DNA of 64,000 bases from Ophiura sarsii (Eukaryota > Echinodermata > Ophiuroidea > Amphilepidida > Ophiuridae), in contig CM069442.1 in assembly GCA_035610835.1 (NCBI GenBank), positions 2,281,353 through 2,345,352 on the forward strand, written 5' to 3'. Each line of letters starts with the position of its first letter. The first letter of the stretch is position 1. The notes under the pieces are model-generated. The model did no database searches, was not told the origin of the DNA, and worked only from the letters and a program-made list of their open reading frames with translations. A program made the translations under genes and the position numbers. This document shows, piece by piece, positions 11,149 through 22,170 of the stretch.

Positions 11149-12211
11149 AAATTAACGAGTACCAACAAAATACATGCAGTCTTGGGAGGTTTTTTTAATC
11201 ACAAACTCGCAAATAATGGCCGTATGCCTACTTCAAAGAACCCGTGTGAGCCAAATTTCTTTACTTTTTTTACGATTTTTTCCCCATTTTGCCCATGAGA
11301 TAGACAACGGACCATTATAAAAAGAAGTTGGATGTAGGAAAATTGAATATATTCGACTTCTTTTTGATCAAAACAATGTTTTGGTTTCACAAAAATTCAT
11401 ATTTTTGCAGTATAAAAACGTAAACCCGCCTTTTATTAATAGGGAAATGCGACATTATTTGAAATACGGTGGGGGGGGGAGCTTCCGACTCAGAAAATTG
11501 TGTAGAGGTCTATAAGATTAAAAGTTTCTTTAACTTTTCAATTTTCAACCTGACATATCATCATGGTGCTGCAACAAATGTAGTAAATTTCTGTCAGATG
11601 ATGTCCGCCCAACACCGTTTGGCAACTCGATCAAAGGGTGACGGACGATAGCTATCGCGGATATCGACATTTACTAGATTTGGGCGAATTGCATTATGTC
11701 GACAGAGTAATTTAGCACTTAAAATATATGCTTATCCTTTCGGGCAAAATGTGTTTATATTCTTATATTTTTCATTTTTTGAAAAGTTTCAATGACTTCA
11801 TACAGTATAAAATCACAAAACTTGCCAATGCACGGGATGCTATCTACTGAAGACAGTACTTCGTGTGCACTCCACGCGGCACGGAGATAGTTTTAAAAAA
11901 CACGCGGGGAAAAATACAAATTTACACATGGCGATACGCTGTTTCAAATGACCACATCTCTAAAACGGAATATCAAAATTCTATAAGATTTTGCATTTAT
12001 ACTTAAAATTTAACAATGAAAACAATGGTATATGATTTATATGATTTTGAACAAACATGTGTTCTTAAGGTTAGGCCTTGGAGGTTGAGATAAGCCCTAT
12101 GGACGCACTACGACGCATCCACGAGATAATGAAATAATGTGGCTTTTAATAAGAAAAAAACATTGTATGGTGAATCTAAATCGCGTAACCTGGTGTCGGA
12201 TGAGGGACCCG
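11149..12211. other. intergenic, nothing recognised
   Basis: Only short meaningless frames. A G run occurs at about 11470. No delimited repeat is seen. Confidence 0.45.
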
Positions 12212-12583
12212 CAGTGGCGTAGCTCAGGGGGGGGGGGGGCAAATGCCCCCCCTGACTAAAAAACCCAATTTGAGCCCCCGCCCCCCACCCCCTAAAAAAA
12301 AAAAATGGGTGAGAAAAAAAGGAAATAGGAAAAATTTGAGAAAAAAGATCGAGGTTATTAGCCAAATAGAAGGACAATTTATTGTGCGATTTTTTTTTGG
12401 ACTGTGCGATTTTTTTTGGACTGTGCGAATTTTTTTGACCTCAACACCCCCCCCCCCCCCCCCCCCCCCCCCCCACTTACGTGAAATTCACGAGGTAAGT
12501 GACTAGAAAAAAAATTGGGGCAACCTTTTACGAACATTTTAGAAATCTTGCCCCCCCTGAAAAAAATCCCAGCTACGCCACTG
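12212..12583. mobile_element. hAT-like MITE with perfect 8-bp target duplication
   Basis: It begins CAGTGGCGTAGCT and ends AGCTACGCCACTG. GGGACCCG flanks both ends (12204-12211 and 12584-12591). It is the same family as 8548-9005. It is 372 bp with a 28-base C run at 12447-12474 and short internal GTGCGATTTTTTTTGGACT repeats near 12385-12430. No coding capacity. Confidence 0.92.
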
Positions 12584-12591
12584 GGGACCCG

Positions 12592-13144
12592 CCAGAGTCC
12601 TGTTTATTTACGAGATTTAAATAATATTTCGTAACACAACAGGGAGGGCCACGACATGTAATAAAATAGTGTGGTTTCTTGAAAGTACAAACCATGGGAT
12701 ATAGCTTGGCCCAGTCCTGGCTTGGCCGGTAATGACGGGAAGCATTATATTTCAGCATTTTCAGGTCAGAATATAAGCCTGCATTATATTTACTCATATG
12801 TATGGGATATGGGCTAAATGACGGGAAACATTCAATTTCAGGTCAGAAGATAGGCCTACATGCATTAACTCATAAATGTATTTCTACCAATTTCGTGATA
12901 TATTTTCCAACACCGTTTGTGTTGCTTCATTTGGTAGGGGTTGTATCTGGTAGGCCCTACTTACTAGCGGGAGCCCTTCCGAAGGACGGGTATCTCGCTA
13001 GTAATATTAACTTTGTTGATTTCAGTTGGGACAACGAGTTGCACAAGAATTTGAGGGTTTTTAATAGGTTGAGCTTCTGTGCAACTCGTTACCTTGATTT
13101 GGTTCAGTTGAGTTGATTATATTTATGAGTGCTGCAAAACAGAT
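12592..13144. other. intergenic with imperfect direct repeat
   Basis: A segment around 12733-12795 (ATGACGGGAAGCAT, TTCAGGTCAGAATATA) is repeated imperfectly at about 12820-12875. A short inverted pair based on TGTGCAACTCGTT lies at about 13033-13092. No gene is supported. Confidence 0.45.
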
Positions 13145-13447
13145 TTATACAAATAATTGAAAAATAAATAATATATAGACTCGTACAAACTGGCGAGAAT
13201 TAAATTAAAGACCTTAAAAATACACTGTCTCGAACCCGGTCCCTCTCGCATTCGCGGCGCCGATTGGTTAATCCACTAGACCACAGGGACTGTGTTTACA
13301 TGGATACCAGACGAACGAGCACTTATGTATACAAAGTCTTTGTTGAATGCCTCTAGCAGCCGAAATACATCATGTATTTCGGCTGCTAGAGGCTTTCAAC
13401 AAAGACTTTGTATACGGTTAACTCTCATGAAAACAGTGCAAAATGAA
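13145..13447 (-). mobile_element. tRNA-related SINE-like repeat, minus strand, with a hairpin insertion
   Basis: Read on the minus strand this is homologous to 17311-17520 in the tandem units. The block 13223-13290 resembles a tRNA-Glu gene: an A-box-like stretch GTGGTCTAGTGGATTAA and a B box GGTTCGAGAC. The acceptor stem and anticodon arm do not fold as a functional tRNA. The copy is split by the hairpin at 13327-13415. Confidence 0.65.
13327..13415. repeat. 89-bp near-perfect hairpin inserted in the SINE-like repeat
   Basis: Two 42-bp arms starting GTATACAAAGTCTTTGTTGA, with one mismatch between them, surround a 5-base loop ATCAT. The paralogous repeats at 17311, 26711 and 35153 lack it and read ACCATACATAAGTGC across the site. 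It is therefore a discrete insertion, probably a very small palindromic transposon remnant. A small-RNA precursor is possible but unproven. Confidence 0.85.
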
Positions 13448-13808
13448 CTTTTTGATGTCTTTGGTCCATTTCTGTGTTATGCAATGTTTTCTTGCTTGAA
13501 AAATTTCTTTTCTAGATAGATCTTGATGTTTTCTACTTGGATATATATACTTTGATATACTTCTGATCGTGTTTTTTTAATTAAAAAAAATTGCCCTCAT
13601 ATACCCCAAATTAGCGAAATTTCCATGTCCGCAGCATAAAAGTATATTTTGTCTTTATTAATTACAATACAAATAGGGCACCATTTTCTACAAGATATGT
13701 CCTAATTTGTAGGGAACATATAGCGATATTCCATGGTTAGAAAAGAAATGCACATCTTTTACGATGTTAACCTGTTTCAATTTCATATATGTTGTCCGAG
13801 ATAATGAT
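13448..13808. other. intergenic, nothing recognised
   Basis: AT-rich stretch with no gene or delimited repeat between the SINE-like repeat and the 15-bp motif cluster. Confidence 0.45.
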
Positions 13809-16232
13809 GTTTATTACGTTACCAGCGACATATTGAAGATCAAATTTGTTTAAAATTAACATTTAAACATTTAAATGCACATATTCTGAATCTAAAAGAA
13901 CATGGGTGTTGGAAAATAATATTTTCAAAAATCTATAGCAGCATGTCTGACCTTGAGAAGAAATCAAAATGCTGCAAAGCATGCAACCTTGTTAAGGATG
14001 TTTATTACGTTGTTCAGATTTCTCCCAAACTATGTATTAAAACACACTTTTTGGTTAAAAACCAATTTGATACATACACATAGACTATGTGGTTACTTGG
14101 AACACCCGCCAGCTCTTTCCAGATCGTCTACATGGTACTTTGAGTACGGAAAACGTTTACTACGTTATCGTTTATTACGTTATCGAATCAATCGAAAGAG
14201 AGACAGCCGCTCTCTACGACTGTATTAAACAAATATACGTGGCAGGCCCTTTTCGCAGGCATGCATGGAGGATACTCGTTGAAAGTACAATGCAAAAAAA
14301 CCATGACGAATGGTAAGAATTTTTCATTTTTTTCTTGAAAGTAATATGAAAATTAAGCCGAATGACAGTTGAAGTCATTATAGATCTCTTAAGCACATCG
14401 AAAATGGACCTATGATATCAGAATGGGGTTAATAATGTGAAGAAATGCAGTAGGTATCGTTAACATCTACATTGATTGCTTTGTATATACGTTATAATCC
14501 AGCATTAGGCACTGTTGCAGTTGCCAATAACGTAATAAACGGGATAACGTAACCAACCTCATTGTCTATTCTCATGTCAATGTTGGTGTCAATTCCGTAG
14601 CTTTCATGATTGATGTACTTGAGTTTCATACATTGTATCCAATGTTATAATTTTAATATGTGGACTATTCTATCTAGGGGCTGAAACCACCTTATAATGG
14701 ATAACGTAATAAACTGTTCATCATTTGATAAAGATAATTGCATCTTGTTCACAGTGATTCAACATTTATTATGTGTTTATGAATGTTAACTTAGTGTACA
14801 AACATATTGTATCACATACTGACACAATCTCATTTGTTTGTATTCTTCAATAGTGTATAGTTCTATGGCTATTGGATAACGTAATAAACCAATATGTATA
14901 ATTGGGTGAATAAATATGGTATACCTAGCTGAAACAGCTACAATATCTTTCATCAATTTTGTTTTGTTTTTGTTATCATTATTATACAGGAATATGGGCG
15001 ACACAGTGCAAACAACTAATGGTAATACCGGCAGAACCATTGCAATATGCAATGCAATAGTGGAGACAAAAAGGTCATCAGATTGCAGTCTTATTACAAA
15101 TCTACTACCATCATTTAAAATTTTAAAAATCAATATCTTACTAATTTAAACAGATTACAAGGCAATTCAATATTTAGTGCTATTATAAGTTACATGAATG
15201 TAATAATGCCATGGTTTAATAAACATACCTGCACAGTGCTATGTTACATCTGTCGATTTAGTGACCATGTTTATTACGTTATTCACTCTATTTACCCTAC
15301 ATCAAAAGAGCGAGTCAACAATATATAGAACAATCTTTCGGTTGATTTCGGCAACTTAAAATTCTCAAATACCATTAGGTATCGTTGAATACACTGAGGG
15401 GCTTTATACATAGAAAATTATATTTCATTAGATAGTACTTAGTTATGTATATTATCATTGTGGATGTTTAGAATTTGAGGTATAAAATATATGCTTGTGT
15501 CATTTAACACAAGTACCTTAGTAAGTGAGATTATATGTGGTAAGCATAATATGTGGTAATGTTTGTTTGTTATTTCGTTGGTAAAACAAGATTGAAGATA
15601 AAATAAATGTGGTGTGATGTAAAAATAAGCGTTTGAAAATGATATACTAAACAACCGTGACCATGTTTATTACGTTATTCATCCTCGTTGTTGGAATTGC
15701 ATTCTGGTGTAATTTACAATTGTTTACTGCTTTTTACTGCTTTATATTGTCAAATGGGCTTCAATGCATGTCGATAAGATGTGTTTGCATACAAAATAAA
15801 CTGCCTTGCTCGATGTTGAATATATGTGTTTACATGTGTTTGTATATGTTTATTACGTTACCAAACCCAATAAAGTCAGAGTTCCAATGCCAGCGTTATT
15901 AGTGCAGCATAATACCATTGTTTCGGGGCTAACTTTGGAAAACACATTATGACGATTGGAAAAAGATACAATTAAAGATATATTTTATACTTTGCACAAA
16001 AATATTCATTTTGGAAAACCGTGCATTTTTTTGATTTAAAGATGAAGTTCATGAAGTAATGTGAAGACCTAAAAACGATTCATAATACTTGCAATTTACA
16101 AAATTACATTGCATTTTTTTCGCTGTAATTGATAGAAGTATGCTTTCGTAAATACAATTTTGTGTTTTGGGCATCACAGCTTGTAAACTCGTTCTGATTT
16201 AGAGCTGATAGGCAGTAGATAACGTAATAATG
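13809..16232. repeat. cluster of dispersed 15-bp motif GTTTATTACGTTATC
   Basis: The motif or a near-exact variant occurs in plus orientation at 13809, 14000, 14155, 14170, 15269, 15665 and 15848, and in minus orientation at 14526, 14700, 14875 and 16218. A half site lies at 14544. The copies at 14155 and 14170 are directly tandem. Apart from a few flanking bases (for example GTGACCAT before 15269 and 15665) the intervening sequence is not repeated. The minus orientation contains AATAAA. Five of these sites lie inside the triplicated unit and recur at 24274, 24668, 25064, 25247 and 25618, and at 33612, 34006, 34402, 34585 and 34955. Function unknown; candidates are transposase or other protein binding sites. 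Confidence 0.85.
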
Positions 16233-17064
16233 ACGACAAAACTGAAGTTCTGCATATTACATCTCGCTTTAGAAACAATTCTGTTATTTCATCTATAAAC
16301 ATCAACGATGCTCTAATTGAACCAGCTTCTAATGCCCGCAATCTTGGTATTATTCTTCAAAATGATCTCATGATGGATGTCCATATCAATAATATTTGTC
16401 GTGCGGCCTCTCATGCTCTTTACAAGATAGGTCAAATTCGTCGATACCTTGACCAGCCAACAACTGAAAGACTAATCCATGCTTTTGTGACATGTCGACT
16501 TGATAATTGTAACAGTCTGCTATTTGCTCTTCCTGAAACGCAGATCTCAAAACTTCAACGCATACAAAATTCAGCTGCTCGACTTGTTACTCTCTCCAAG
16601 ATTCGCTGTCACATTTCCCCTGTCCTTCGTGACTTACACTGGTTACCAATCAAATCACGCATTATGTTCAAGATTCTTCTATTAACTTTTAAATGTTCTC
16701 GTGGACTAGCACCTATGTACCTCCAAGATCTCATACAACATTACAAGCCCACACGTAATCTCCGTTCTCGCTCACAATATCTTCTTGCTCATGTTTCTTC
16801 ACCTTCGACATCATATGGACGCCGTTCTTTTCAAGATGCTTCTGCTGAACTTTGGAATCAATTACCATATCATGTTAAATCAGCCAAAACTCTTGAACAG
16901 TTCAAATCATCGCTAAAAACTTACCTATTTAATGTTAATGCATGATTTTCCTTTTTGTCATGTCTTTTGTTACTACTACATGTATAGTTTTGTATATTTG
17001 CGTTTCTGTTTTATTTGTTATAGCGCATAGGGACTTAATTGTGTTATGCGCTCAATAAGCATGG

Positions 17065-17123
<59 letters not shown>
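16231..17123 (+). mobile_element. 5'-truncated CR1-like LINE fragment (unit 1)
   Basis: An open frame of about 237 codons starts just downstream of the catalytic YADD region of reverse transcriptase (the first codons read DDKTEVLHITSRF). It runs to the typical C-terminus: LQRIQNSAARLV, LRDLHWLPIKSRIMFKIL and FKSSLKTYLF. A GCGCTCAATAAGCATGG box and a (TTA)n tail follow. The insertion lies inside a 15-bp motif at 16218. The empty site survives in unit 3 at 34955-34969. It lacks the endonuclease and catalytic RT residues, so it is inactive. Confidence 0.93.
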
Positions 17124-17125
<2 letters not shown>

Positions 17126-17310
17126 AACGTGGAACAAAATCTGCAAAAAAGTGATTTAATAATTTGAATTCAACATTTTTTTTTTTTTTAAATGCAAGGA
17201 GTGTTGTTCACAAAAATTTTAAATCTAGTATCCAGTACATGTCTACTCTTAAAAAAAAGCGTAATAAATAAAATTGGAGACAACTTTTTTTCAACTTCTG
17301 AAATCTCATT

Positions 17311-17520
17311 TGCACTATTTTCATGAGAGTTGACCATACATAAGTGCTCGTTCGTCTGGTATCCATGTAAACATAGTCCTGTGGTCTAGTGGATTAACCA
17401 ATCGGCGCCGCGAATGCGCCGAGGGACCGGGTTCGAGACAGTGTATTTGTAAGGTCTTTGTTAATTTAATTCTCGCCAGTTTGTCCGAGTCTATATATAT
17501 ATATTATTTATTCATTTCAA
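17311..17520 (+). mobile_element. tRNA-related SINE-like repeat (unit 1)
   Basis: The tRNA-Glu-like block at 17376-17443 has an A-box-like GTGGTCTAGTGGATTAA and a B box GGTTCGAGAC. The flanks are shared with the minus-strand copy at 13145-13447. No poly-A tail and no functional cloverleaf, so it is a repeat and not a tRNA gene. Confidence 0.65.
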
Positions 17521-19511
17521 TTACTCGGCTGGTATCATTTGCTTGATCCTCGCGTTAATTTAATTAAGTTTCGCTCGTCATAGATTCTGCTAGAATCATG
17601 CTTATAGGCCACCATCAATATTTATAATTGATAAATGTTTAAAGGTTGTCCATTTTCAGTGGGCCGGCCATACGTCTCTCTCATTTTCTTTACGCACTAG
17701 TAAATGAACGAGAATATTATCTAAATTTAGGGGTCAAAGTTAAGGTCATTGTTTACAAAGAGGTCTGTGTACAAATCCATATACACCAACACGTGTCAGA
17801 TATCGGTCGTACCAACCGAAGTCAACCAGAGTATATAATATGCCATAACTAATCTATATATTTTATGTCGGTTCTGTTGGTGTTATTGAGCAACAGATTG
17901 TTATGTGTTAGTCTTACATGTAGATATTCCGAAAATTGAGCTGAATTAGGTAAGAAATCATATACTTTAAATGTTAGTTTTATCTATGTGATATAATAAT
18001 GTAGGCCTACTATAAACAAGGCTCCTCTTCCAACCCCGATATATGTAGACCTACATTAATAAATATTAATAGGCCTAAATGAAAATAGAATACAGTTTAA
18101 TTAGTTTATGTCAAATACATACATACATACATAGGCCAACGTGAAAGCATTTATATAGCGCTGCTACAATTGAGATTCGTAGCTCTGTCCGAAAGATGCG
18201 TGAACCAGTGACAGTTCGTGAACAGATAATGATCCCCTACTCTTTACGAAAGAGTCTGTAACCTTTTTAACGTGCTCGGGTATTACTCTTCCGATGAACC
18301 GGACCACCAATTCTACTTGACTTCCGAGCCCCTTTTTTTTTGCCATTAGGATATCGTCACAATCACTTCGCATTACCAGGCTGCCGGCGGCGCACACAAT
18401 GTATCAGCACTTAGATTGTAATATCCAGGCCCGTCAGAAGAAATTAGAAAGTAGTACGGCACTAGCGGGGGTTTGGGGTGCAACCCCAATGGGGTTCGAA
18501 GGGGCGAAGCCCCTGTTGGGAGTCCAAGGGGCGAAGCCCCCTTTAAGATAGCGCTTTTTGGAAAATGAAATACAAAATTTCATGGTAAAGTTAATAGCAC
18601 TTATAATAAAGTATATGGAATAATGATCACCTGTTAAACATTGTGTCCAGTGCAGTAAAGTCATAGATTACAGTCTATGATATTAATAGTACAGTATACT
18701 ATAGGTACGTGTTATGCCTTATTATGTTCTCTCGAATTTTTTAATATTATTTTGAAGAAATTATTTTTGTTTCAATTTGGTTAATATTTGGGACACACTC
18801 GAATTTTTGAACACAGTATGCATATATTTTTGTATGCGAACATAGCAAAACACATTTTTGTATTTCTTGTTTCATTTCAGTTAGATCAAAGACTGTACAC
18901 AGAAAATCTTTGATTAGATAAAGCATAAAATTGCTTCATTAAAAATGAGAGTGCAAATTCGAGTTAGACCGAGTGTATCCGAGTTTGAATTTAAATGTGC
19001 ATATGAATTGATTAACATGAACAGATCATACACTGCTAACATTAATAAATATTTTCTCAAAAGCTTTTATGAGGTATTTGACTTTTAAGGTCAAGCAGTG
19101 TTTCTTGCAATCTTACCAGCTTATTACCAATGCACCTCTTAATGATCATCCTTGCTTTTAGGAAGTTATTTTACGGGAAACTCGTGCAAAGTATTCACTA
19201 TAAGATTAGAAACGATGCAAAAATAGCTCACTTTGGCTGTTAATCACCCAAGTTGATTTTGATTTTAAGAAATTAATTAAGACTAGGATATCAATTTGTA
19301 AATAAATTACGCAAAATTGTAATAATTCCTAACCTTTTTTGAAAGAGGTATATATGTTTCCATCTGCAATACCAAACAATTGGACACAGACGCAAATCTA
19401 CTTGTTTTATTACCACAGTACGAAAACTAGGGCCCTGTCTGTATCCCGTGAAAATAGGAACTTGCTTGTTGCCTGCATCTTTCGCTCCATCCCAACTTTT
19501 CGAAAATATAT
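17521..19511. other. unit 1 spacer, nothing recognised
   Basis: About 2 kb, repeated at 26921-28911 and 35363-37349. It holds an ACAT microsatellite at about 18115-18132 and two GGGGCGAAGCCCC palindromes at about 18500-18540. A 77-codon minus frame (18164-18397) is not conserved in unit 3, so I do not call it. No gene is supported. Confidence 0.5.
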
Positions 19512-20111
19512 ACAGTTCAACAAAAATAAGTTCCCCTTTAGATTATGCCTGATATTTTTAAAATTAGTTATTCCATCAAAACGAGTTTTGGCACACATTA
19601 TGTAGGGGTGTACAGCAACACTAGAGCCGACCTATAGCTACGCAGGTGTTGTTATGCTTAAATGAGCGCACATTGAATGGAGGAATACCTGAATTCTAAA
19701 GTTGTCTAATGATGTATTGAAGGAGGATGGTCCAGCAACTTGAACCAGGGTCTTTGCTTGAGCACCGCACATTTTTTGTGCTGCCTGAATGAGCACACAT
19801 TGACTGGAGGAATACTTCATTTCAAAAGGTGAAAATGCGGTGTTCAAGCAAAGACCCTGATTCAAGACCGTGGTTCAATCTGATTAACCACCTTCCTTCA
19901 ATACATCATTTAGCAACATTTGAATTAAGGTATTCCTCCATTCAATGTGTGCTCATTCAAGCATTACAACACTTGCGTAGTTGTAACCCCGTTCTAGTGT
20001 TGCTGTAGTGTGCACACGTACATTATGTGTGCCAAAACTCGTAATGATGGAGTAACTCATTTTAAAAATATCAGGCATAATCTAAAGGGGAACTTATTTT
20101 TGTTGAACTGT
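19512..20111. mobile_element. 600-bp foldback element (unit 1)
   Basis: The arms read inward from both ends as ACAGTTCAACAAAAATAAGT and continue as imperfect inverted repeats for over 200 bp per side, through TTTTGGCACACATTATGT and CACATTGAATGGAGGAATAC. The centre has further inverted pieces around CAAAGACCCTG. No coding content. Confidence 0.88.
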
Positions 20112-20268
20112 GTAGATAATATCAATGTTGAACGGTGTTGATGTTGAGCAAATGTGTGATTCTAGTTAGCAATGTATGGTCTGTTATGGCAATGGCGTGA
20201 ACATGACATATGTAAAAACGGCTGATATAAACTTCAAATAATGCAATCTGAAACAAAATGACGAGTTA

Positions 20269-21056
20269 GGGACCGTTCATTATTTATGGTGGAGGGGGTG
20301 TTGGGTAAACTATAGGGGGGTCATGTAACTTTCATATGTTGAAATAGGGGGGGGAGGTTATGTAACTTTTTTATTCTGAACAGGGGGTTGGGTAAATTTG
20401 TTTAAACTATAAAGATGATGGTGCTTGGAGTGATTTTAGAGACTATTTTGGAGTGTAAATGCCATTTTTTTCTGCGCTTCGCGCATATTTTCTTAAAACC
20501 AATCGACTTCAAAAACTTAAACTATGAGACGACTTCTGGACAGCAAATCGACGATATGGTGGAAAAACATCTATATAAACATCAATGGTCGAGACATTAG
20601 AGCCACAGGGTGTATAATGTTACAAAATCCAATATCATGATTTAAAAATGTGATTTATTGCATGCTTTTCACCTCGTCTCTGCTTTGCACCAATGCTCAC
20701 AAAAGTAGAACGTTTCACTGGATTGTACGTTTCTGCTCAGAATGTTCTAATTTGTTCGGGTTATTAAGACTCACAAAATCACCCAAAATGTATAAATATG
20801 AAGAAAAAAAATACTAATTTCACAAAATAAAAAGAAGGGGCATCATAAAGTTATTGGCCGTTAAGATAGGGCACAAACAAAATTTTCAAAGGTAAAGACA
20901 GCCCCTTAAGTATGACAAGTTGATATTTTTCGGGAAGGGTGGGTGTGTAAAAAGCTACTGGTTAGCAGGGGTCATGTAATTTTCAGTTTCAGATTTTAAC
21001 AGACGAGTCTCAAATTTGTCCCAACCGCCCCTCCACCATAAATAATGAATGGTCCC
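20269..21056. mobile_element. PIF/Harbinger-like MITE, TTA target duplication (unit 1)
   Basis: Ends GGGACCGTTCATTATTTATG and its reverse complement (about 29 bp, one mismatch). TTA lies directly outside both ends (20266-20268 and 21057-21059). A 3-bp TTA/TAA duplication and GG-starting ends fit the PIF/Harbinger group. 788 bp, no transposase. Confidence 0.85.
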
Positions 21057-21331
21057 TTAACAGTGCCTCCACAATTGCTGAAGCACTGTCCGATATCATC
21101 CAGCGAAGCATCCGTGTTCTTTGTAACCGTTATTACATGTTTATTCCTAATTACACTGTTTTAACAAGTGAATTAACCAAACCTGGAAGTGACTTTTTCG
21201 GCCAATGATTGATTTATTAGTTACCAATTTTGATATTGGAATTAATTATTTTCAATCAAATAATTGAGCTTCTTAAGACAATAATAAAGTTAACAAAATT
21301 GAACAAAATGTCGCTATTGGCTATTTTCGTA

Positions 21332-21681
21332 TTAAAGGTATATGACCCGATCACTTTTTTGGGGCTATTTTTTTTTCACATCAAGATATTTTGGTATCAG
21401 AAGAATCCCCATATTTTTCTCATTATGTCTGTAAAATATAAGGGGCCAGAAATGTTTTATTTGGAAATTATAGGCTAAAATGTGGTAAATTACTGCCAAA
21501 GGTGGTTAACCACCAACCAGACTGTGTACTACTCAATGGGCACATGTCTTTTGACCTTGCGCTTCTAAAAATAGAACCATTGGAGTTATGCAACTCAAAC
21601 TTTGGAATGCAACCATTTTAAGGATGACCTTTCATGTAAAATAGAAAACATCAAGTTGAAAATCGGGTCATCTACCTTTAA
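21332..21681. mobile_element. TTAA-flanked MITE (unit 1)
   Basis: Ends TTAAAGGTATATGACCCGAT and ATCGGGTCATCTACCTTTAA are inverted repeats with one mismatch. TTAA at both ends would fit a piggyBac-type target site, but the assignment is uncertain. A relative with a nested insertion lies at 59638-60406. Confidence 0.75.
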
Positions 21682-21806
21682 AAGAAAGTGCCTCATTTAC
21701 ATATGATTGAACCTAGCCAAATGTCTACAAACATCTTTAAAGCTATAAGCAATGACCAAATTGTCAAATAATTAAGTCAAATGATAGATGTTGTATGAGA
21801 CCCGTA

Positions 21807-22099
21807 GACGACGAAGAATATATCCTGTTCTACAGGCCCGACAACAGTTGGGCCCGACTGACCCTTTTTTGAATTAAAAATATATATACAAATTTGTTGG
21901 AAAATATTTGCAAATATTAGGCCTATATTTTATGAAAGTTTGAAAAAATTGTGAATATTTTTGAAATTATTGAAATTTTTAAAAACAAATTGAAAATGTC
22001 GAAAATTAAACAAAATGTCCCGATTTTTGGGGGGGAGAACAAGAAACCACCCGACCCTACCTGAGGTCCGTTTGCCCGTAGAACAGGGGGTTCGTCGCC
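21807..22099. mobile_element. MITE just upstream of the DUF1761 gene (unit 1)
   Basis: Imperfect inverted ends: GACGACGAA...CCTGTTCTACAGGC on the left, GCCCGTAGAACAGG...TTCGTCGCC on the right. A diverged relative lies at about 47285-47511. It ends only 71 bp before the start codon of the gene, so the promoter may lie in or upstream of transposon DNA. Confidence 0.65.
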
Positions 22100-22170
22100 T
22101 TTTACGGTACATATTATTTATTCTTTAACTTGCACTTGCAGTGCGTTTTTAAGCCACCAAATCATCCGGG

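Noticed and set aside
16370..16945. 191-codon frame, repeated at 25770-26345, as a host gene
   Set aside because: It is the C-terminal part of a 5'-truncated CR1-like reverse transcriptase with a (TTA)n tail.
17376..17443. tRNA genes at 13223, 17376, 26776, 35218, 48551 and 52761
   Set aside because: A and B boxes are visible, but acceptor stems or anticodon arms do not pair properly and all lie within repeats. Called SINE-like relics instead.
18164..18397. 77-codon minus frame MCAAGSLVMRSDCDD..., conserved in units 1 and 2
   Set aside because: Conservation only reflects recent duplication. In unit 3 the end is frameshifted and residues change, and no family is recognised.
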